DNA of 64,000 nt from the NCBI GenBank assembly GCA_003583745.1, contig QXPY01000015.1, positions 42,879-106,878 of the forward strand, in the 5' to 3' direction. This DNA comes from Rhodocyclales bacterium GT-UBC. GTDB taxonomy: Bacteria; Pseudomonadota; Gammaproteobacteria; Burkholderiales; Rhodocyclaceae. Positions 58,091 through 64,000 of the stretch are shown here, piece after piece. Within the stretch, counting starts at the first letter, position 1. Every line of letters begins with the position of its first letter. A model generated the notes under the pieces. It was given only the letters and a program-made list of their open reading frames with translations, was not told the DNA's origin and ran no database searches. The position numbers were made by a program, and so were the translations under genes.

Positions 58091-60244
58091 ATGTCGAAAA
58101 ACCAACCGCTCCACCTGAAATCCCTGGCCATCACCCTGGCCGCCATCGGCCTCGGCAAAGCGCTGCCGGCAGCCGCCCAGAGCAACATCCCCACCCTCGG
58201 CGAAGTCGTCGTCGATGGCGGCTACGCCGGTGCCGCCGACGGCTACCGCGCCGACACCGCCTATCTCGGTCCGCTCGGCGAACGCGCCCTGCTCGACACG
58301 CCTTACGCGATCAGCGTCGTGCCTGCTTCACTGATGGAAAACCAGCAGATGAAGAGCGTCCGCGACGCTTTCCGCTACCTGCCTTCGGTCCAGGGCGAGA
58401 ACATCCGGCCGCAAACGCGCGGCCTGCAGGCCGGCGTCGTCCAGAACACCCGCATCGACGGCCTGAACATCGCCGCCACCACCGATTACCCGGTCGAGCA
58501 GTTCGAACGCATCGAAGTCCTCAACGGCCTGGCCGGTGCGCTCTACGGCCCGGCCAACCCGGCCGGCACCTTCAATTACGTGCTCAAGCGCCCGACCGCC
58601 GACACCCGGCAACAAGTCACCGTCGGCTATGCGACGCAAGGCTCGCTGCTCGCCCATGCCGATCTCAGCGGCAGCCTCGGCGATCAGCGCCAGCTCGGCT
58701 ATCGCCTCAACCTGCTCGACGACCGCGGCGAAGGCTATGTCGATGGCAGCCTGCTGCACCGGCGGCTGGCCAGCCTGGCGGTCGACCTGCACCTGGCCCC
58801 GAGCACCGTGCTGGAAACCAATTTCAGCACCTATCACTACCTGCGCCGCGGCTTTGCCGGCACCTTCGCGCTGGCCAGCAACGTCAATTTCCCGACGGCG
58901 CCGGACCCGACCAAGGTCGGCTACGGCCAGCGCTACGCCGGCGACGACAATGTCTCGGACACGATCAGCGCCCGCCTCAAGCACAGCTTCAACGCCGACT
59001 GGCAATTCACCGGCGGCGTGCAGCGCCAGAACGGCGACCGCGCCTCGACCGTACCGACCAACACGCTGACCAGCAACAGCGGCAAATACACCACCACCGC
59101 CGCCACCACCACCTACAGCCGCGACGTCATCGTCAGCAACAGCCTGGCCCTGACCGGCAAGCTGCAGACCTTCGGCATCGGCCATGAACTGGTACTGGCC
59201 AACAATGGTTTCGACTGGGACCGTTACACGCCCTACAGCACCGGCAGCATCACGCTCGGCACGGCGACGCTCGATAACCCGAGAGAATTCAACGAGCCAA
59301 AGTGGCCGGATTTCAGCTACCGCTACCGTTCGGTCAATACCCGGCAGCAATCGATCACCTTCGGCGACACCCTCACCTTCACCGACCAGTGGTCGGTGAA
59401 GGTGATGGCCAGCCAGAGCTGGATCAGGGTGCGCAACTACAACAAGCAGGGCGCCGTCACCAGCCGCTATGACGACGACGGCCTCAGCCCTGCCGCCAGC
59501 CTGCTGTTCAAGCCCCGCCCCGAGATCACCACCTACCTGACCTACGCCGACAGCCTGCAACAAGGCGACTTCGCGCCGAGCGGCACGGCCAACGCCGGCG
59601 AAAGCCTGGCCCCCTACCGCAGCAAGCAATGGGAAATCGGCTACAAGCAGCAACTGCAAACCTTCGCCGGCAGCCGGCTGAATCTCGGCGCAGCCCTGTT
59701 CCGCATCGAACGCCCCTTCGCAATGACCGACAGCAGCGACAACCGCTACAAGGAGCAAGGCGAACAGGTCAATCGTGGCCTGGAACTGACCGCCGCCGGC
59801 GATGCCACGCGCAACCTGAGCTTTTTCGGCGGCTTGACCTACCTCGATCCCAAGCTGGTTGATTCCGGTTCCGCCGCCACCAGCGACAAGCAGATCCTCG
59901 GCCTGGCCCGCTTCGTCGCCAATACCTTCTGGGAATACCACCTGAGCGGCGTGCCCGGCCTGTTCCTCAATCTCAACCTCAACCACGTCAGCCGCCGGCC
60001 GGGCAACAACACCAACAGCACCTGGGTCAGCGGCTATACCGTCGCCGACGTCGGCGCCCGCTACGTCCACAAGCTGCTCGGCAAGACGGCCACCTGGCGG
60101 CTCAACCTCAACAACGTCGGCGACGAACGCTACTGGGCCAACATCACGCCCAGCGGCCAGAACGGCTACAGCGGCGCCGGCAACGGCACCGGCACGCTGG
60201 GCGCGCCGCGCACGCTGATGGCTTCGCTGCAATTCGACCTGTGA
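58091..60244 (+). CDS. TonB-dependent receptor 3
   Basis: A 717-residue receptor resembling the siderophore-receptor subfamily. Its leader ends LPAAAQSN; the plug reads LLDTPYAISVVPASLMENQQMKSV and PVEQFERIEVLNGLAGALYGPANPAGTFNYVLKRP. The late-barrel LNLNNVGDERYWA and C-terminal MASLQFDL are also typical of that subfamily. It precedes the ModA-type binding protein by a few bases. The siderophore-type plug leaves open that it takes a metal-chelate rather than a free oxyanion. Confidence 0.9.
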   Translation: MSKNQPLHLKSLAITLAAIGLGKALPAAAQSNIPTLGEVVVDGGYAGAADGYRADTAYLGPLGERALLDTPYAISVVPASLMENQQMKSVRDAFRYLPSVQGENIRPQTRGLQAGVVQNTRIDGLNIAATTDYPVEQFERIEVLNGLAGALYGPANPAGTFNYVLKRPTADTRQQVTVGYATQGSLLAHADLSGSLGDQRQLGYRLNLLDDRGEGYVDGSLLHRRLASLAVDLHLAPSTVLETNFSTYHYLRRGFAGTFALASNVNFPTAPDPTKVGYGQRYAGDDNVSDTISARLKHSFNADWQFTGGVQRQNGDRASTVPTNTLTSNSGKYTTTAATTTYSRDVIVSNSLALTGKLQTFGIGHELVLANNGFDWDRYTPYSTGSITLGTATLDNPREFNEPKWPDFSYRYRSVNTRQQSITFGDTLTFTDQWSVKVMASQSWIRVRNYNKQGAVTSRYDDDGLSPAASLLFKPRPEITTYLTYADSLQQGDFAPSGTANAGESLAPYRSKQWEIGYKQQLQTFAGSRLNLGAALFRIERPFAMTDSSDNRYKEQGEQVNRGLELTAAGDATRNLSFFGGLTYLDPKLVDSGSAATSDKQILGLARFVANTFWEYHLSGVPGLFLNLNLNHVSRRPGNNTNSTWVSGYTVADVGARYVHKLLGKTATWRLNLNNVGDERYWANITPSGQNGYSGAGNGTGTLGAPRTLMASLQFDL

Positions 60245-60255
60245 GGCCGCCAAGC

Positions 60256-61089
60256 ATGCTCCGTACGCCATTCCACACCCGCCGCTGCGGCATCCTCCGG
60301 CTGCTGCCGGCCTTGCTCTGCGGCCTGCTCGCCGCCGCACCGGCCAGTGCCGAAACGGTCAACATCCTGGCCGCCGGCAGCCTGAAGAAGGCTTTCACGG
60401 CAATCATCGCCGACTGGCAGAAGACCCACCCGGAAACGCCGGTCAGCATGGAAAACGGCCCGGCCGGCTGGCTGCGCCAACGCATCGAGCACGGCGAGGC
60501 CTTCGATCTCTATGCCTCGGCCGCGCTGTCCCATGCCGAAGCGGTCAGCCAGGCGGGCTGGGCCGGGCCGGCCGTACTCTTTGCGCGCAATCGCCTGTGC
60601 GCCCTGGTCAAGGCCGACAACCCGGTGAGCAGCGACAGCGTCGTCGCCTACCTGTTGCGCCCGAGCACCCGGATCGCCACCTCGACGCCACTGTCCGACC
60701 CCGGCGGCGACTACGCCTGGGCCTTTTTCCGCCGGCTCGAAGCCAGCCACCCCGGCGCCTATGCCGAGCTGAGCCAACGCGCCCAGCAGCTCTACGGCGC
60801 CCCGCCCAACCCCGACAAGCCAGCCCCTTCGGCCAGCCTGCTGATTGCCGAAGGGCGCATCGACATCGCCCTCGGCTACTGCTCCGGCATGCCCCGAGGC
60901 GGCGATGCGCCGGTCAAGGGCATTGCCTTGCCGGCACCGGCCCCGCTGGCCGAATACGGCCTGGCCGTAGCGCGTAAAGCCGGGCCGGGCGCGGCCGAAT
61001 TCGCCCTGTTCGTGCTCTCGCCGAGCGGCCAGCGCATCCTCGCCGAGCACGGCTTCCTGGCCGTCACCCGCCCCCAGGAGACGCCGTGA
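60256..61089 (+). CDS. ModA-type molybdate-binding-like protein
   Basis: A 277-residue periplasmic binding protein with a signal peptide (LLPALLCGLLAAAPASAET). The mature start VNILAAGSLKKAFTAIIADWQK fits the ModA family (SBP_bac_11), as do the later ATSTPLSDPGGDYAWAFFRRLE and LIAEGRIDIALGYCSGMP. ModA normally binds molybdate or tungstate with a ModB permease. Here the downstream permease is FecCD-type, so pairing is unusual. The ATG at 60256 follows GAGG; an upstream GTG overlaps receptor 3. Confidence 0.8.
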   Translation: MLRTPFHTRRCGILRLLPALLCGLLAAAPASAETVNILAAGSLKKAFTAIIADWQKTHPETPVSMENGPAGWLRQRIEHGEAFDLYASAALSHAEAVSQAGWAGPAVLFARNRLCALVKADNPVSSDSVVAYLLRPSTRIATSTPLSDPGGDYAWAFFRRLEASHPGAYAELSQRAQQLYGAPPNPDKPAPSASLLIAEGRIDIALGYCSGMPRGGDAPVKGIALPAPAPLAEYGLAVARKAGPGAAEFALFVLSPSGQRILAEHGFLAVTRPQETP

Positions 61090-62129
61090 ATCCGCACGGC
61101 TCCGCCGCCGACGCCAGCGGACCCGGCCGAGCACTACTGCCCGGCCTGGGCCTGTTGCTGGCCGGCGCCATGTTTCTCTCCCTCGCTTTAGGGCGTTACC
61201 CGCTGCCTCCGCAGGAGGTGGCGGGCTTTTTCTTCGCCCAGTTGGGCTGGCATGACCTGGCGCCGGAACGCCAGGCCCTGCTCCATAACCTGATCGTCGA
61301 CATTCGCCTGCCGCGCGTGCTGGCAGCGGTGCTGGTCGGTGCCGCGCTATCGATTTCCGGTGCCGCCTACCAGGCGGTGTTCCGCAACCCGCTGGTCTCC
61401 CCCGGCCTGCTCGGCGTGCTGGCCGGGGCAGCCAGCGGCGCGGCGCTCGGCCTGGTCTTTTCCGGCAACTGGTGGATCATGCAGCTCGCCGCCTTCCTGA
61501 TGGGCGGCCTGGCGGTGCTGATCGGCGTCGGCATCGCCGCGCTGTTCGGCGGCTCGGTGGTGATGCTGGTGCTCGGCGGCATCATCAGCGGCGCGCTGTT
61601 CACCGCCATCCTGTCGCTGGTCAAATACGTCGCCGACCCCTACAACCAGTTGCCGGCCATCGTCTATTGGCTGATGGGCAGCCTGGCCAGCGCCGACCTC
61701 AAGGACATCGGCCGGCTGGCCATCCCGATGCTGTGCGGCACCCTCGTGCTGGCCAGCTTGGGGCGCGCTCTCGATGCGCTGTCGATGGGCGACGACGAAG
61801 CCCGCACGCTCGGCGTCCCGGTCGCCTTCGTGCGCTACGGCGTGATCGGCGCCGCGACGCTGATCTCGGCGCTGACCGTCTCGCTGGCCGGCATGATCGG
61901 CTGGGTTGGCCTGCTCGTCCCCCACGTCGCCCGGCTGCTCACCGGCCCGGGCAACGCCCGCCTGCTGCCGGCCAGCGCCTGCCTGGGCGGCATTTTCCTG
62001 CTGCTCGCCGATGGCATCGCCCGCAATCTCGGTACCACCGAGATCCCGATCGGCATCGTCACCGAACTGCTTGGCATTCCGGCCTTCCTGCTGGTTCTGC
62101 ACCGGGCGCGCCGGGGGTGGGTCGGATGA
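61086..62129 (+). CDS. FecCD/BtuC-type ABC permease
   Basis: A 347-residue inner-membrane permease with about nine hydrophobic segments. The FecCD signature regions DIRLPRVLAAVLVGAALSISGAAYQAVFRNPLVSPGLLGV and GLLVPHVARLLTGPG are clear. This family imports siderophores, cobalamin or haem, and molybdate in the Haemophilus MolBC system. It overlaps the upstream binding-protein gene and the downstream ATPase gene by four bases each, so all three are coupled. Confidence 0.93.
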   Translation: MNPHGSAADASGPGRALLPGLGLLLAGAMFLSLALGRYPLPPQEVAGFFFAQLGWHDLAPERQALLHNLIVDIRLPRVLAAVLVGAALSISGAAYQAVFRNPLVSPGLLGVLAGAASGAALGLVFSGNWWIMQLAAFLMGGLAVLIGVGIAALFGGSVVMLVLGGIISGALFTAILSLVKYVADPYNQLPAIVYWLMGSLASADLKDIGRLAIPMLCGTLVLASLGRALDALSMGDDEARTLGVPVAFVRYGVIGAATLISALTVSLAGMIGWVGLLVPHVARLLTGPGNARLLPASACLGGIFLLLADGIARNLGTTEIPIGIVTELLGIPAFLLVLHRARRGWVG

Positions 62130-62908
62130 GCCTCTGCGCCGATCAACTCGCCTTCAGCTGGCGCCGCCGCCCGGTGCTCGATGGCATCAGCCTCTGCCTG
62201 CAGCCCGGCGAAGTGGTCGCCCTGCTCGGGGCCAACGGCGCCGGCAAGAGCACGCTGCTGCGTCTGCTGCTCGGCCTGCTCCAGCCCGATGCCGGGACGG
62301 TGAGCCTGGCCGGGCGGCCGCTCGGCAGCTGGTGCCAGCGTGACATCGCCCGCCAGCTGGCCTACGTGCCGCAGGTTCATGTCACGCCCTTTCCCTACAG
62401 CGTGCGGGAAGTCGTGCTGCTCGGCCGCCTGCCGGCCAGCGGCCTGTTCCGCAGCCCGAGCCGCGACGACCATGCCTGCACCGAGCAGGCCCTGGCGCAC
62501 CTGGGCATTGCCCACCTGGCCGCCCGCCCGTACAGCGAAATCTCCGGCGGCGAGCGGCAACTAGCGCTGATCGCCCGCGCCCTGGCCCAGGGCGCCCGCC
62601 TGCTGGTCATGGACGAACCGGCCACCGGCCTCGATTACGGCCATCAACTGCGCCTGCTCGAACGCCTGGGCGCCCTGGCGGCCGAGGGCTACGGCGTGCT
62701 GATGACCACCCATCACCCCGACCACGCGCTGCACGCGGCCCACCGCGTCCTGCTGCTGCGCCAAGGCCGGATCGAAGCCGACGGCCCGCCGCACCGCGTC
62801 GTGACCAGCGACAACATTCACCGCCTGTACGGCGTGGCGGTGGCTGCCGTACAGGCCGCCGATGGCGCCACCATCGCTTTCCGGCCTGCTGGATGGAGCG
62901 CCGCATGA
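62126..62908 (+). CDS. ABC transporter ATPase of the BtuD/FecE type
   Basis: A 260-residue ATPase. Walker A is GANGAGKSTLLRLLLGLLQP, the ABC signature SGGERQLALIARALAQG, Walker B LLVMDEPATGLDYG, and the switch His lies in LMTTHHPDHAL. The overall pattern matches importers for siderophores, cobalamin and MolBC-type molybdate uptake. It is the only ATPase in the island, so it probably serves the permease encoded directly upstream and any of the compatible binding proteins. Confidence 0.93.
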   Translation: MSLCADQLAFSWRRRPVLDGISLCLQPGEVVALLGANGAGKSTLLRLLLGLLQPDAGTVSLAGRPLGSWCQRDIARQLAYVPQVHVTPFPYSVREVVLLGRLPASGLFRSPSRDDHACTEQALAHLGIAHLAARPYSEISGGERQLALIARALAQGARLLVMDEPATGLDYGHQLRLLERLGALAAEGYGVLMTTHHPDHALHAAHRVLLLRQGRIEADGPPHRVVTSDNIHRLYGVAVAAVQAADGATIAFRPAGWSAA

Positions 62909-63945
62909 CCGTGATGAAAGGCTATGCGCTGTTCGCCAATTTCGAAAATCCCTTCGGCAATACCCGGCGCGCCCTGCACGAGTCAATCGAAACCGTCATT
63001 CTGGCCGAGCAATTGGGCTTCGAGCAGGTGTGGCTGACCGAACATCATTTCAACGCCTTCAGCGTCAGTGCCGCACTGTTTCCCTTGCTCGCCAACCTCG
63101 CCGCCCAGACCAGCCGCATCGGCCTGGGGGCCGGCGCGCTGCTGCTGCCTTTCCACGACCCGGTGCGCGTCGCCGAAGACATCGCCACCGTCGACGCGCT
63201 GTCCGGTGGCCGGCTGCTACTCGGCGTCGGCAAGGGCGGCCCCTTTCCCGACCAGTTCCGGCATTTCGGTGTCGCCCACGACGCCAGCCGGGCACGCCTG
63301 TTCGAAGCACTGGCCCTGCTCGAAAAGCTGCTCGGCGGCACCGGCATCGATCACGACAGCCCGCACCATCACTATCGTAACCTCTCGGTCTATCCGCGTC
63401 CGATCCGCCCGCAACTGCCGATCTGGCTGGCCAGCCTGAACGAGACCAGCGTCAGCCTGGCGGCAGCACGCGGCTACGGCCTGATGGGACCGTCGGCTGC
63501 ACCAGTGGAGAAAATCCACAGCCTGCTGGCCGGCTACCGGCCGCACCCGGGCGACGCGGCGCCGCCCTTCGTGCTAGCCCGCTACTTTCTCTTCCACCCG
63601 GATGACGAACGCGCCCGCCGCGAAGCCCTGCCCTTCATCCGCGACTTTGCCGGCAACATGCGCGCCGCCCGCCAGCAGATTCCCTCGGCCAATGGGCCGA
63701 TCGCGCCATTCGGGCAGGAGGCCGCCGCCTTCGGCGAGGACAGCCTGCTCGCCAACGCCATCGTCGGCAGCCCGGCCGCCTGCATCGCCCAGTGCCGCGC
63801 CCTGCAGGCGGCAATCGGGCCGCACGTGCTGCTCCTCAAGCCGGCCAGCTACGACCCGAAGAGCAGCCGCCGCTCGCTAAGCCTGTTTGCCGAACAGATC
63901 TACCCGCATCTGGGCAGCCATTGTGCCGCCCCACTTCATCATTGA
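62905..63945 (+). CDS. LLM-class flavin-dependent oxidoreductase
   Basis: A 346-residue luciferase-like enzyme. The barrel motif GFEQVWLTEHHFNAFSVSAALFPLLANLAAQTSRIGLGAGALLLPFHDPVRVAEDIATVD and LGVGKGGPFPDQFRHFG are typical of the class, which uses reduced flavin (FMNH2 or F420) to oxidise small molecules. It overlaps the ATPase gene (ATGA), so it is part of the transport operon. It could modify an imported metal-binding ligand or release metal from it; that is inference. Confidence 0.88.
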   Translation: MTVMKGYALFANFENPFGNTRRALHESIETVILAEQLGFEQVWLTEHHFNAFSVSAALFPLLANLAAQTSRIGLGAGALLLPFHDPVRVAEDIATVDALSGGRLLLGVGKGGPFPDQFRHFGVAHDASRARLFEALALLEKLLGGTGIDHDSPHHHYRNLSVYPRPIRPQLPIWLASLNETSVSLAAARGYGLMGPSAAPVEKIHSLLAGYRPHPGDAAPPFVLARYFLFHPDDERARREALPFIRDFAGNMRAARQQIPSANGPIAPFGQEAAAFGEDSLLANAIVGSPAACIAQCRALQAAIGPHVLLLKPASYDPKSSRRSLSLFAEQIYPHLGSHCAAPLHH

Positions 63946-63964
63946 CCCGCTCCGGAGCCAGACC

Positions 63965-64000
63965 ATGTGCCAGAACGCCGCCCTCGCCCCCACCCAACCC
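63965..64000 (+). CDS. Start of a gene cut by the window edge
   Basis: An ATG at 63965 opens a frame that reads MCQNAALAPTQP to the window end, only 12 codons. It follows the flavin enzyme by 19 bases and probably continues the operon. CTCCGGAG precedes it as a possible ribosome site. Nothing can be said about the product. Confidence 0.3.
   Translation, partial: MCQNAALAPTQP

Noticed and set aside
56149..59187. 1012-residue plus-strand frame across receptor 2, binding protein and receptor 3
   Set aside because: Arg/Pro-rich, low-complexity translation overlapping three genes with signal peptides and clear families in another frame.
1..64000. CRISPR array search
   Set aside because: No series of direct repeats of 24-40 bases with regular spacers was seen; the only short repeats are the GTCGAC and TACCGTCA sets of the element.

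Overview
The window comes from a high-GC, nitrogen-fixing betaproteobacterium. The housekeeping order tig-clpP-clpX-lon-hupB-tRNA-Val, the NifL/NifA pair and the nif-linked rnf genes suggest a Rhodocyclales member of the Dechloromonas/Azonexus/Azoarcus type. This is inferred from gene content; no database search was possible.

Layout. (1) 1-6.7 kb: the integrase end of a P4-like integrative element lodged at the 3' end of a tRNA-His gene. It carries a tyrosine integrase, an AlpA-like regulator, a Toprim primase, a DUF3987 helicase-like protein and several tiny overlapping ORFs. (2) 6.7-16.5 kb: core genes for trigger factor, ClpP, ClpX, Lon (with a sigma-32-like promoter), HU, an HDOD protein, TrmJ, SuhB and a TPMT-family methyltransferase. 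(3) 16.7-31.4 kb: nitrogenase cofactor and maturation genes. These are nifV-cysE-orf-nifW-nifZ-nifM, then convergent iscA-nifU-nifS, then nifN-nifX-rseC-like-DUF269-DUF683-fdxB-orf-orf, and nifE on its own, separated from nifN by an opposite-strand chemotaxis receptor. The structural genes nifHDK are not here. (4) 31.5-42.3 kb: an HD hydrolase, then a long minus-strand run rnfG-rnfE-rseC-rnfA-rnfB-rnfC-rnfD-rnfH-pntAA-pntAB-pntB followed by nhaD. This looks like an electron-supply module: Rnf for low-potential ferredoxin, transhydrogenase for NAD(P)H, and an Na+/H+ antiporter. (5) 42.6-48.8 kb: nifL-nifA, an esterase, an NAD-binding protein, and an operon of 2Fe-2S ferredoxin, a NifZ-like protein, flavodoxin NifF and an orphan small protein. 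(6) 48.8-64 kb: an island headed by two ModE-box-like palindromes. It encodes three TonB-dependent receptors, each followed by a periplasmic binding protein, plus one BtuCD-type permease/ATPase pair, a DUF2478 protein, a di-heme DUF1111 protein and a luciferase-like flavin enzyme.

Regulation visible in the sequence. Six operons (nifV, iscA-nifUS, nifN, nifE, rnfG, fdx-nifF) have a NifA upstream site of the form TGT-N10-ACA together with a -24/-12 sigma-54 promoter. The rnf run, and probably pnt behind it, is therefore in the NifA regulon.

Most interesting part: the 48.8-64 kb island, read here as a ModE-controlled, TonB-dependent uptake system for molybdenum (or tungsten, possibly ligand-bound) placed beside the nif genes. 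The Mo assignment rests on the ModE-like boxes, DUF2478, a ModA-type and a MolA-like binding protein and the nif context; it is an inference.
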